This document shows, piece after piece, positions 1 through 6,939 of a stretch of 9,243 nucleotides of DNA. The stretch is from Bacteroidetes bacterium HGW-Bacteroidetes-12 (lineage in GTDB: Bacteria > Bacteroidota > Bacteroidia > Flavobacteriales_E > Vicingaceae): NCBI GenBank assembly GCA_002841035.1, contig PHDR01000083.1:1-9243 (forward strand), in the 5' to 3' direction. The position numbers were made by a program, and so were the translations under genes. Every line of letters starts with the position of its first letter. Positions within the stretch are counted from its first letter, which is position 1. The notes beneath the pieces are model-generated. The model had not been told where the DNA came from. It was given only the letters and a program-made list of their open reading frames with translations, and made no database searches.

Positions 1-1748
1 GTTTCTGGGTTTTTGGTGTCAATTTTAAACCATTCTATGTTTTTGATGGCAATATCTACATGGTCGGTGGAATAGAACCAACCTCTCCAAAACCAATCTA
101 AATCAACAGCCGAAGCGTCTTCCATTGTTCTAAAAAAATCTTCTGGTGTTGGATGTTTAAATTTCCATCGTTCGGCATAGGTTTTAAATGCGAAATCAAA
201 CAATTCTCGTCCCATAACAGTTTCTCTTAAAATATTTAAAGCTGCCGCAGGTTTACCATAGGCATTGTTTCCAAATTGATGTATGGATTCTGAGTTGGTC
301 ATAATTGGAGAGATGTATTGTTTATCCCCTTTCATATAATCTACAATGCCAGCGGCAGGGCCTCTTCTTGAAGGATAACCTCGCTCCCACTCTTGCTCAC
401 ACAAATATTGAGTAAATGTGTTTAATCCTTCGTCCATCCAAGTCCACTGGCGTTCGTCCGAATTAATTATCATGGGGAAAAAATTATGACCTACTTCATG
501 AATAATTACGCCAATCATGGCATATTTTGTTCGTTCAGAATAGGTTCCATCTGGCTCTGGCCGTCCGCCATTAAAACAAATCATTGGATATTCCATTCCT
601 ATACTTTTTGAATGTACGGAAATTGCTACAGGATAAGGATAATCTGTTGTGTGTTTAGAGTAAGATGTTACGGTGTGTGCTACCACTTTAGTAGAATATT
701 GTTCCCACAACGGATTTCCTTCTTTAGGATAATAGCTCATTGCCAATGTTTTTTTGCCGTTAATATCCACTGCCATAGCGTCCCAAATAAATTTTCGGGA
801 AGTTGCAAAAGCAAAATCTCTCACATTGATAGCACTAAAGCTCCAAGTTTTAGTTCCTTCTTTTTTTATTTTTTCAGATTCTTCTGCTTCTGTTTGTGTT
901 ACAATTATTACGGGTGTTTTAAATTCGTTTTGGGCTTTTGCAAAACGGGTTCGTTGCTCTGTAGTTAATACCGATGGGGCATTGGTTAAAGTGCCTGTTG
1001 CAGCAACAATATGATCGGATGGGACGGTTATGTTTACTTTAAAATCTCCAAAAGGAAGGGTAAATTCACCTCTTCCTAAAAATTGTTTGTGTTGCCACCC
1101 TTCTACTTCGTTATAAACCGCCATTCGTGGATAAAACTGAGCGATGGTATATAAATAGTTATCATCTTCTTTAAAATATTCATACCCCGAACGACCTCCA
1201 ATTTCATCTCTATTGTTTACATTATACCACCATTTAATTTTGAAAGAATAAGATGCTCCTGGTAGTAATGGTTTTGGTAAATCTATTCGCATCATTGTTT
1301 TATTAATGGTGTAAGGCAAATCTTTTCCTGAAACGTCTTTCACATAATCCAACTTAAAGCCGCCATCAAAATCATTATGAATTTCTGCCAATTGCTTAAA
1401 ACTCATTTTACTACCTATGCTATTTGTGTTTATTAGCTTAGTATCGGAATCCTTCGATCGCATATTTTGGTCGAGTTGCACCCATATATAGGTTAATTTA
1501 TCGGGGGAATTATTTTTATAGGTAATGGTTTCCTTTCCGTATATTTTTTGCGTTTTATCATCTAAAGTTATATCTATAATATAATCCGCTTTTTGCTGAT
1601 AATAGGCATGTCCTGGTGCTCCTGATGCTGTTCTATAAACCGTTGGTGTTGCAAATTCTTCTTTGAGTTGCTTAAATTTATTAGTTTCTTGAGCAAAAAT
1701 GCCAGACACTAAAATGAATGATATTGCTATTGTGCTTATTTTTTTCAT
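1..1748 (-). CDS. M1 family zinc metallopeptidase (aminopeptidase N-like), exported; C-terminus cut off by the window edge
   Basis: No stop codon is reached before the left edge; 582 codons are visible from the ATG at 1746-1748. The protein opens with a signal peptide (MKKISTIAISFILVSGIFA, then Gln), so it acts in the periplasm, at the surface or outside the cell. The gluzincin zinc site is complete: HEVGH at residues 417-421 (486-500), then exactly 18 residues to the third ligand Glu440 in WMDEG (429-431). GMEYPM at 384-389 sits where M1 enzymes carry the GxMEN substrate-binding motif, with Tyr in place of Asn. Tyr497 in AYGKPAAAL is the likely transition-state tyrosine. M1 enzymes remove N-terminal residues from peptides; the substrate here cannot be told. 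The gene follows DUF6702 by 22 nt and has no promoter of its own that I can see, so it is probably the second gene of that operon. Family assignment is firm. Whether it carries a T9SS C-terminal sorting domain lies outside the window. Confidence 0.93.
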   Translation of the reverse strand, partial: MKKISTIAISFILVSGIFAQETNKFKQLKEEFATPTVYRTASGAPGHAYYQQKADYIIDITLDDKTQKIYGKETITYKNNSPDKLTYIWVQLDQNMRSKDSDTKLINTNSIGSKMSFKQLAEIHNDFDGGFKLDYVKDVSGKDLPYTINKTMMRIDLPKPLLPGASYSFKIKWWYNVNNRDEIGGRSGYEYFKEDDNYLYTIAQFYPRMAVYNEVEGWQHKQFLGRGEFTLPFGDFKVNITVPSDHIVAATGTLTNAPSVLTTEQRTRFAKAQNEFKTPVIIVTQTEAEESEKIKKEGTKTWSFSAINVRDFAFATSRKFIWDAMAVDINGKKTLAMSYYPKEGNPLWEQYSTKVVAHTVTSYSKHTTDYPYPVAISVHSKSIGMEYPMICFNGGRPEPDGTYSERTKYAMIGVIIHEVGHNFFPMIINSDERQWTWMDEGLNTFTQYLCEQEWERGYPSRRGPAAGIVDYMKGDKQYISPIMTNSESIHQFGNNAYGKPAAALNILRETVMGRELFDFAFKTYAERWKFKHPTPEDFFRTMEDASAVDLDWFWRGWFYSTDHVDIAIKNIEWFKIDTKNPE

Positions 1749-1770
1749 GCGTATTGTATGACTTCTTAAT

Positions 1771-2271
1771 TTATAATTTATGATTTTCTTTTATTTTTTC
1801 TTTGTTTAATCTAAAATTAAATCGTTGTTCTCCAATTGTTATATAAACTATGGTTACGTGTTCTTGAAAATATTCAATAAGTAAATCTGATTTTACTTCT
1901 ATGGAGGAGATTTGTTGAACAGTTGTTGATTCCAAATAACAATAAATGTTATCATTAGATTTTACTTCTTTGCCAAAAAAAGAAAGCGGTTGTTCTTTAT
2001 CGTTAATTAATATGCTAAAGTGGTTATTTATATAAGCATATAACAATGAATCTGCATTACTATTTTCTTTTTCTGTGCCTAAATACAAATTAGGAACACC
2101 TTCTTTCTGCAGGGCATATTCCAAGTCATGACCAATAAATTTAAGGGCTATTTCTATTTTTTTGTTTTCATCATTATAGTTAAGTTCTATAATAGTTACA
2201 TAATAATTATGCACAATAAAGCTCAATGCTAAAAATGGTAAAAATAACAACGAAAATTTCCTAATCATCAT
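1771..2271 (-). CDS. DUF6702 family exported protein, function unknown
   Basis: About 166 residues from the Met-Met pair at 2266-2271. A signal peptide or membrane anchor comes first (RKFSLLFLPFLALSFIV), followed by HNYYVTIIELNYN, the opening strand typical of DUF6702, then a predicted beta-rich domain with YINNHFSILIND and IYCYLEST segments and a C-terminal GEQRFNFRLNKEK strand. The frame stays open upstream to 2349, but that extension would put 26 residues before a good signal sequence and would run through a -7 promoter box at 2289-2296. I therefore start at 2271; 2268 is equally possible. The M1 peptidase begins 22 nt downstream of the stop codon, suggesting cotranscription and perhaps a shared envelope role. 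That role is inference, as no biochemical function is known to me for this family. Confidence 0.82.
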   Translation of the reverse strand: MMIRKFSLLFLPFLALSFIVHNYYVTIIELNYNDENKKIEIALKFIGHDLEYALQKEGVPNLYLGTEKENSNADSLLYAYINNHFSILINDKEQPLSFFGKEVKSNDNIYCYLESTTVQQISSIEVKSDLLIEYFQEHVTIVYITIGEQRFNFRLNKEKIKENHKL

Positions 2272-2288
2272 TCTAAAAAAATGAACAA

Positions 2289-2321
2289 CAAAATTAAACA
2301 AACGATGTTTATTTAGAGCAA
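2289..2321 (-). promoter_or_regulatory. Putative promoter of the DUF6702-M1 peptidase operon
   Basis: On the minus strand, TAATTTTG (2289-2296) matches the Bacteroidota -7 box TAnnTTTG. A TTG at 2319-2321 lies 22 nt upstream, within the 17-23 nt spacing reported for flavobacteria. Transcription would start around 2284, about a dozen bases before the chosen ATG at 2271. Bases 2289-2316 form copy A of a 28-bp element repeated at 3100-3127 with 26 of 28 identical bases. A dyad TAAAC-N7-GTTTA (minus strand) sits just upstream of, and touching, the -7 box and could be an operator. Confidence 0.6.
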
Positions 2322-2451
2322 TATCATTGCATAAAAAACACCATGCCATCTTATTTCATTTTTAGGAATCAAACAAAACAAATATTTTATATTAATTAGG
2401 TTGAATTTTTGGTTAAAGTTTAATTGACTCATCATTTTCTAATCCTGTAAA

Positions 2452-2469
2452 ATTATTTTCGAAAACAAT
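2452..2469 (-). terminator. Possible weak terminator after the AhpD-like gene
   Basis: An 18-bp near-perfect palindrome (16 of 18) centred on TTTTCGAAAA lies 44-61 nt past the stop of the gene at 2513-3076. In the minus-strand transcript it folds as a 7-bp stem with one G-U pair and a UCGA loop, followed directly by UUUUA. The stem is A/U-rich and the U tract short, so termination would be weak. A protein-binding palindrome is the alternative. Confidence 0.33.
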
Positions 2470-2512
2470 ATCCTCGTTATAAAAATTTTATAGCTAATTA
2501 TTGTTTTGATTA

Positions 2513-3076
2513 TTAATATTTATACCCCGAAGATTCATTATTTTTTTCTAATTCTACACCTAATGAAAGCACAATTCTATTTACAAAATTAAAATAAGAA
2601 ATTACTAATGTTGCGTCTAAAATAGCAGCGTCAGAAAAGCCTTCTTGCTTTAGTTTTTCAACTAGGTTTAATTCATTTGCAGGATTTTTAGTCGCATTTT
2701 CGGCAAATTGACATAATGCAAATTCTTTACTTGTTAATTCATTTTTAATGTGCTTATAGTTTGTTCTTAATGCCTCTACTTTATTTTGGTCTTTCCAATA
2801 ATGTTTTAAAGCTTCTGCGTGATGAATTTGGCAATAGCGGCAATTATTTGCTTCAGAAACAACAACAGCCAGCATTTCTCTTTCAGCTCTGGTAAGTTCA
2901 GATTTTGAAAACATAATTTCCATGTATAAATCAATATGTTTAACAATGCTTTCTGGTCTTAAGCTTTGTATTTTATGAACTTCGGCTAATTTTCCTCTTT
3001 TAGTAATTAACTCGTCATAAATTTCTTTAAGTCTTCCTGTTGCTTCTTGTTGTTGAATAACTTTAATTTTTGCCAT
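2513..3076 (-). CDS. Carboxymuconolactone decarboxylase / AhpD-like peroxidase-related protein
   Basis: 187 residues from the ATG at 3074-3076. The core motif is C79-R-Y-C82-Q-I-H-H86, the CxxCxxxH thiol centre of AhpD-type alkylhydroperoxidases. It is preceded by ELTRAEREMLAVVVSEANN, which is characteristic of the uncharacterised peroxidase-related subgroup of this family. The protein is helical and has no signal peptide, so it is cytoplasmic. AhpD enzymes reduce peroxides through the cysteine pair; the actual substrate and reductant here are unknown. A longer frame starts at a TTG (3110-3112), but that codon overlaps a TAATTTTG promoter box at 3100-3107 and would add the peptide FNFEANNKKII, absent from the family as I know it. 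I therefore prefer the ATG. It is probably a single-gene unit: its own promoter lies upstream and a possible weak hairpin downstream. Confidence 0.87.
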   Translation of the reverse strand: MAKIKVIQQQEATGRLKEIYDELITKRGKLAEVHKIQSLRPESIVKHIDLYMEIMFSKSELTRAEREMLAVVVSEANNCRYCQIHHAEALKHYWKDQNKVEALRTNYKHIKNELTSKEFALCQFAENATKNPANELNLVEKLKQEGFSDAAILDATLVISYFNFVNRIVLSLGVELEKNNESSGYKY

Positions 3077-3099
3077 AATTATTTTCTTGTTGTTAGCCT

Positions 3100-3127
3100 C
3101 AAAATTAAACAAATGATGCTTATTTAG
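3100..3127 (-). promoter_or_regulatory. Putative promoter/operator of the AhpD-like gene (copy B of a 28-bp element)
   Basis: TAATTTTG on the minus strand (3100-3107) fits the Bacteroidota -7 consensus and lies 23 nt before the ATG at 3076. The whole 28-bp segment matches 2289-2316 at 26 positions, and similarity stops sharply at both ends. Unlike copy A, no TTG is found 17-23 nt upstream of the -7 box, so this promoter may be weaker or may need an activator. The dyad of copy A is retained with one G-for-A change. Confidence 0.5.
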
Positions 3128-3151
3128 TTTTTTTATAACATTTTAAAATAA

Positions 3152-3167
3152 AATAAACTACTTTATT
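3152..3167 (-). terminator. Possible weak hairpin terminator after the DUF4833 gene
   Basis: AATAAA and TTTATT form a perfect 6-bp inverted repeat around a 4-nt loop, starting 8 nt past the DUF4833 stop codon, with a T-rich stretch next to it on the minus strand. The stem is entirely A/T and so of low stability. In such an A/T-rich gap it could arise by chance. Confidence 0.25.
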
Positions 3168-3174
3168 AAATTGA

Positions 3175-3690
3175 TTAAGGCTTAATAATTTCAATCATCT
3201 CTTTTCCTGTGGCTTGTTCTTTCGTATATAATTTCACATGTGAGATTTTAGGTATCCAAAATGACCCTCCATCAATTTGTATGAATATTTTTTCCACTAA
3301 AACTTCATTATTATTTAAATTGGTAAATACTCTAAAACAGTCTTTTTTATCTTTTTTTAATGTGAAACTTCTTTTGTCGTAAGACACGAAATGAAATTGT
3401 GCACTAGTCTCTGAAATTTTTGTGTAATGAAGTCCATACGCATAACGTTGCTGAATCCAAGTTAGTGGTTTTATTGCACCTCCTTCGGTTTTCCTAATCC
3501 AAAAAATGGTAATAGGGTTTTCTATATCCAATTTATTTTCGGAAACAGTATGTGCATTATAAAAAATTTGATTTCCATCTTTACTTCGCTCAATTTTAAA
3601 TAAAGAACTGCCATCCGATTTTGATGCACTGTTTTTAAATGAGTAAAAACTTATTGAAAAAACTAGAAGTAAAAAATAAAAAATTTTCAT
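3175..3690 (-). CDS. DUF4833 domain-containing exported protein
   Basis: 171 residues. The N-terminus (MKIFYFLLLVFSISFYSF) is a hydrophobic signal sequence with no lipobox cysteine, so the product is probably periplasmic. The rest matches DUF4833 as I know it: LFKIERSKDGNQIFYNAH at 30-47, ENPITIFWIRKTEGG at 57-71, the conserved IQQRYAYGL at 79-87, and a C-terminal strand EKIFIQIDGG at 133-142. The fold is likely all-beta and the molecular function is unknown. The gene stands 268 nt behind the T9SS plug gene, too far and too rich in inverted repeats to assume one transcript. I found no TAnnTTTG box upstream, so its promoter is undefined. The only upstream-compatible start is the ATG at 3688-3690, which begins the signal sequence. 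Confidence 0.83.
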   Translation of the reverse strand: MKIFYFLLLVFSISFYSFKNSASKSDGSSLFKIERSKDGNQIFYNAHTVSENKLDIENPITIFWIRKTEGGAIKPLTWIQQRYAYGLHYTKISETSAQFHFVSYDKRSFTLKKDKKDCFRVFTNLNNNEVLVEKIFIQIDGGSFWIPKISHVKLYTKEQATGKEMIEIIKP

Positions 3691-3774
3691 CTTGTTTGTT
3701 AAGTTTTAAATGTTTCATCATTAATTATTCTCTAAATACAATATTGAGTAGTCGATAGTTTTTTTATTTCCTGA

Positions 3775-3794
3775 CAAAAAAAATATTTTTTTTG
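3775..3794. repeat. Perfect 20-bp A/T palindrome
   Basis: The sequence is C, eight A, TA, eight T, G: an uninterrupted palindrome in the 268-nt gap between the plug and DUF4833 genes. Symmetry ends exactly at the flanking C and G. Read as RNA from either strand it gives an A-run followed by a U-run, which resembles a bidirectional terminator core. As DNA it is a rigid, possibly bent A-tract junction. Confidence 0.6.
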
Positions 3795-3862
3795 AAGCTG
3801 GATAACCTGAACTCTTAAAGTATTTAGTATATATTAAAAAAAACAATTATTTCAAGGTTGCT

Positions 3863-3896
3863 CGAAAAATAAAAAATTAAAACCTTTTGTTTTTCG
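3863..3896 (-). terminator. Inverted repeat, possible terminator of the T9SS plug gene
   Basis: CGAAAAA (3863-3869) pairs with TTTTTCG (3890-3896); after one mismatch, AAAA (3871-3874) pairs with TTTT (3885-3888), leaving a 10-nt loop. This 12-position stem lies 63-96 nt past the plug stop codon. No long T-run follows immediately on the minus strand; the nearest is about 20 nt further on. It may be a terminator or a 3'-end stability hairpin. Confidence 0.35.
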
Positions 3897-3958
3897 ATAT
3901 TTTAAAATCGGAAGATTAATTAAAAGAAGCATTTAGGTTATTTTTCTATCGTATAAAT

Positions 3959-5323
3959 CTATTTTTCATTGGTATTCACTGAATAAAAACCAATGAGCCG
4001 ATCATAAATCTGATTAGGTAGTCGATGATAAACTAAAATAAAATAATCATTTTCCGTTAACATGTGAGAGCCTTCCACCGCAGAAATATCACCTACATTT
4101 TTAGAACCATCTTTCAATAAGCAATACACATAATTGTAATATCCTTGTTTAAGTAAAACTTCATTTTTATAGCTACTTGATGTAGAATCATACTTCATCT
4201 TAAATTCTTCTTTAAATTTCCAATCAGTAAACTTTCCAAAAAGGTATAAATTTCCATCAGAAAAAGGTACTACATTAGCTAAGGTAAAATGAACATTCAC
4301 ATAATCAGCTTCCACAAGACTGTTTTCTCCTTCGTTTCTTTTAATTAAAAAATTCCCATTCAAATCAGGGCGTGTATAGTATTTCTTATAAGAGCGATTT
4401 TCATCGAACACTAAAAAAGCATCATTTATTTTTTTCTCATTATTAAATTCAATTCTTGCTACATTCATAGTTTGATAACGAATACTTTTTAAATCAAATT
4501 CTCTAAATTCATTGTTTCCATCAAAATTATTTTCTTCGTCATAATCAAAATCCAGCAAATTGTCTTTTATATAGCGTGGTTGAAGATTAAATATAGCGTT
4601 GTCCCACCTAAAATTTTGCATTACCACTACATTCAAACTTCTAAAAGGATCTAAAATTTGATAACCCGTATGATCTATCTTAAAATCAACTTCTTGTTTG
4701 GAAAACTGATGTTCAACGCTTGTAGCTCTTTTTGTGTCAACAGAGATAGTAACTTGGTTTTCGTGCACCATAAAACGCTTGGTAAAAATAGGCTCACTTT
4801 CTTTTTCTATCTCATATACTTTAATGATATAATTACCCGATTTTGTAAATTTAACATGTTCATTAGGAAATGTTAATTGATAATTCAAATAAGGAATATC
4901 AGTATTTATAGAATAATGGTAATCAAAAATAATATCTTCAAAATAACCATCAATAAATTCGTTGTTTTTAAGATCCGAAGGTGTCCAATTGGCATTGCAA
5001 TGGATAAAAGAATAGTAATAATCCCTTGGTTGAACCCTAAAATCATCGAAACTTAATTTTAAAATTTCTCCTGCATCTAAAGGAATAATAGGATTTGTTA
5101 GTTGAGATGTTATATTGTGAAGTAAAACTGTTTTGATATTTTCATTATATACATAATCTTCATAACGTAAAAAATTGGACTTGAAATAATCATCATCAAC
5201 TATAAATTCTGCTATTTTTTTATCTTTTTTATATGATTTTGAATAACTAAACGAAATGTTTATTATAAAAATAGTAATAAAAAAAAAGAGTATCAGAAAA
5301 ATTTCTATTGTAGCTCTATTCAT
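3959..5323 (-). CDS. Type IX secretion system plug protein (DUF5103 family)
   Basis: 454 residues. The N-terminus has a hydrophobic segment (about 8-27) ending in a Ser/Tyr/Lys-rich stretch, which fits a signal peptide to the periplasm. No lipobox cysteine is present. The DUF5103/T9SS plug signature is clear: YYYSFIHCNANWTPSDL at 102-118, the GYFEDIIFDYHYSINT region at 126-141, and KSGNYIIKVYE at 161-171. The C-terminal part has an E-set/carbohydrate-binding-like strand pattern (NLYLFGKFTDW, 358-368) and the conserved EGSHMLTENDYFILVYHR and YDRLIGFY ends. In Flavobacterium the plug protein closes the periplasmic side of the SprA translocon in the outer membrane when no cargo is passing; that role is carried over from the family. 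Length is close to usual. The gene is transcribed away from nqrA across a 215-nt divergent gap. I see no canonical -7 box for it. Confidence 0.85.
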   Translation of the reverse strand: MNRATIEIFLILFFFITIFIINISFSYSKSYKKDKKIAEFIVDDDYFKSNFLRYEDYVYNENIKTVLLHNITSQLTNPIIPLDAGEILKLSFDDFRVQPRDYYYSFIHCNANWTPSDLKNNEFIDGYFEDIIFDYHYSINTDIPYLNYQLTFPNEHVKFTKSGNYIIKVYEIEKESEPIFTKRFMVHENQVTISVDTKRATSVEHQFSKQEVDFKIDHTGYQILDPFRSLNVVVMQNFRWDNAIFNLQPRYIKDNLLDFDYDEENNFDGNNEFREFDLKSIRYQTMNVARIEFNNEKKINDAFLVFDENRSYKKYYTRPDLNGNFLIKRNEGENSLVEADYVNVHFTLANVVPFSDGNLYLFGKFTDWKFKEEFKMKYDSTSSSYKNEVLLKQGYYNYVYCLLKDGSKNVGDISAVEGSHMLTENDYFILVYHRLPNQIYDRLIGFYSVNTNEK

Positions 5324-5481
5324 TTTAAATTTTGTTTATCTTACTAATTAACTGATTTCCAATTCTAAAAATAGTAACACATAAAAACCATGCCTTCCTA
5401 ACTTTTATCTGCTAAATTAATGGTTTAAACTAAGTCTTTGAAGTACTTGTCAAAATTTTATTAATTTTTATTCTTTTTATA

Positions 5482-5510
5482 TTGTAAGACAATCAAAATT
5501 TATACTTTTG
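5482..5510 (+). promoter_or_regulatory. Promoter of the nqr operon
   Basis: TTG at 5482-5484, an 18-nt spacer, then TACTTTTG at 5503-5510 followed by C, an excellent match to TTG-N17-23-TAnnTTTG(C). Transcription should start near 5515-5518, giving a leader of about 20 nt before the nqrA ATG at 5539. No Shine-Dalgarno sequence is visible. This is the best promoter in the window. Confidence 0.78.
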
Positions 5511-5538
5511 CCTACATAATTTTTCAATTCGATAAACT

Positions 5539-6888
5539 ATGTCAAAAGACGTTACGATTAAAAAAGGTGCCAACATCAAATTGAGAGGCATAGCAGATAA
5601 ATTACACACTGCTACTTTTATTCCTTCGGAAATTGTTTTAAAACCATCTGACTTTCCTACGTTAAAACCTAAATTAGCTGTTAAAGTTGGTGATAAAGTG
5701 AAAGCAGGAACAGCTTTATTTTTTAACAAAGAAAATGAGAATATTTTATTCACCTCTCCTGTTAGTGGCGAAGTTACAGAAATAATTAGAGGCGAAAAAA
5801 GAAAAATTTTAGAAGTAAAAGAAAAAGCTGATGCTGAAACACAATATGAAAGTTTTAAGCAAGCCGATCCTTCTACACTTTCTAAAGAAGAAATCATAGA
5901 GAATTTATTAAAAAGTGGTGTTTGGCCATTTATTCGCCAGCGACCTTATGACGTAATAGCAAACCCGTCAGATAGCCCTAAAGCCATTCATATTACTGCG
6001 CTAGACACCAATCCGCTAGCTCCAGATTATGGTTTTATTGCTCACGGAAAAGATGTTATTTTTCAAACGGGATTAAACGCACTTATAAAACTTACTTCAG
6101 GAAAAGTACATCTAAATGTAAATGGAAACGAAAATGCAGACAGCGTTTATGCTTCTGCAAAAAATGTTCAAATCAATAAAATTTCAGGTCCACATCCTGC
6201 TGGTAATGTTGGCGTTCAAATTCATCACATCGACCCTGTAAATAAAGGCGAAGTGGTTTGGACATTAAAAGCACTCGATGTTTTAGTAATAGGAAAACTT
6301 TTTAAAGAAGGAAAATTTGATGCCACTCGCTCTGTTGCCTTTGTTGGTTCTAAAGTTAAAAAACCAGCGTATGTTAAAACTATTTTAGGAGCAAACATTA
6401 ATGTTATTATTAAAGATAATGTTGAAGAAGGTGGTAGATATATTTCAGGCAATCCTTTAACAGGCACACAAATTTCAGAAAACGGACACTTAGGTTTTTA
6501 CGATTATCAACTAACCGTTCTCCCAGAAGGCGGAAACAATCAATTTTTTGGTTGGATAGCACCAGGTTTTGACAAATTTAGCTTATCAGGTACTTTTTTC
6601 TCAAAACTAATGCCTAACAAAGAATACGACCTAAATACCAATATGAATGGCGAAGAACGAAATTTTGTAGTTACTGGCGAATATGAAAAAGTATTCCCTT
6701 TTGATATTTATCCTGTTCAATTAATAAAATCTATTTTGGTAGATGACATAGATGCTATGGAAAACTTAGGTATTTATGAAGTAGCTCCAGAAGATTTTGC
6801 ACTTTGTGAATATGCTTGCACATCAAAAACCCCCGCTCAACATTATGTTAGAGAAGGATTAAATGCACTAAAAAAAGAAATGGCGTAA
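5539..6888 (+). CDS. nqrA: Na+-translocating NADH:quinone reductase subunit A
   Basis: 449 residues, the usual length. NqrA is the peripheral cytoplasmic subunit of Na+-NQR, the respiratory enzyme that oxidises NADH, reduces quinone and exports Na+. It contributes to the quinone side of the complex. Seen here: a lipoyl-like beta region (KVGDKVKAGTALFFNKE, 49-65, then FTSPVSGEVTEI), the conserved IRQRPYDVIANPSDSPKAI block (132-150), TALDTNPLAPD (153-163), SGPHPAGNVGVQIHHIDPV (216-234) and the C-terminal ALCEYACTSK (421-430). NqrA and RnfC are related, but the N-terminal GxxIKLRG pattern and the absence of CxxCxxC ferredoxin motifs identify NqrA. The start at 5539 follows the promoter at 5482-5510. 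It is the first gene of the operon, separated from nqrB by an unusual 101-nt repeat-bearing gap. Confidence 0.96.
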   Translation: MSKDVTIKKGANIKLRGIADKLHTATFIPSEIVLKPSDFPTLKPKLAVKVGDKVKAGTALFFNKENENILFTSPVSGEVTEIIRGEKRKILEVKEKADAETQYESFKQADPSTLSKEEIIENLLKSGVWPFIRQRPYDVIANPSDSPKAIHITALDTNPLAPDYGFIAHGKDVIFQTGLNALIKLTSGKVHLNVNGNENADSVYASAKNVQINKISGPHPAGNVGVQIHHIDPVNKGEVVWTLKALDVLVIGKLFKEGKFDATRSVAFVGSKVKKPAYVKTILGANINVIIKDNVEEGGRYISGNPLTGTQISENGHLGFYDYQLTVLPEGGNNQFFGWIAPGFDKFSLSGTFFSKLMPNKEYDLNTNMNGEERNFVVTGEYEKVFPFDIYPVQLIKSILVDDIDAMENLGIYEVAPEDFALCEYACTSKTPAQHYVREGLNALKKEMA

Positions 6889-6892
6889 GATA

Positions 6893-6934
6893 GAGTTAGT
6901 AACTAGTAACTAGTAACTAGTAACTAGTAATTAG
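6893..6934 (+). repeat. 7-bp tandem array TAACTAG between nqrA and nqrB
   Basis: Four perfect TAACTAG units run from 6900 to 6927. They are flanked by a degenerate unit on each side (GAGTTAG 6893-6899, TAATTAG 6928-6934). The array starts 4 nt after the nqrA stop codon. Because 7 is not a multiple of 3 and the unit holds TAA and TAG (and TAG on the complement), the array places stop codons in all six frames. Confidence 0.9.
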
Positions 6935-6939
6935 GTATT

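Noticed and set aside
612..1014. Two overlapping plus-strand open frames
   Set aside because: They lie antisense to the M1 peptidase, whose zinc motif and catalytic residues are on the minus strand here. Their translations are Phe/Cys-rich, or signal-peptide-like only by chance.
4658..4876. 72-codon plus-strand open frame
   Set aside because: It is fully inside the T9SS plug gene on the other strand and has no family resemblance or promoter.
5493..5897. 134-codon minus-strand open frame at the start of nqrA
   Set aside because: It is antisense to conserved NqrA sequence and covers the nqr promoter; its Ser/Phe-rich translation is typical of a shadow frame.
6225..6467. 80-codon minus-strand open frame
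   Set aside because: It is antisense to the conserved core of nqrA with no independent support.
6893..6934. CRISPR-like or attachment-site reading of the TAACTAG array
   Set aside because: The units are contiguous with no spacers, there is no integrase or cas gene, and no target-site duplication or tRNA end is present.
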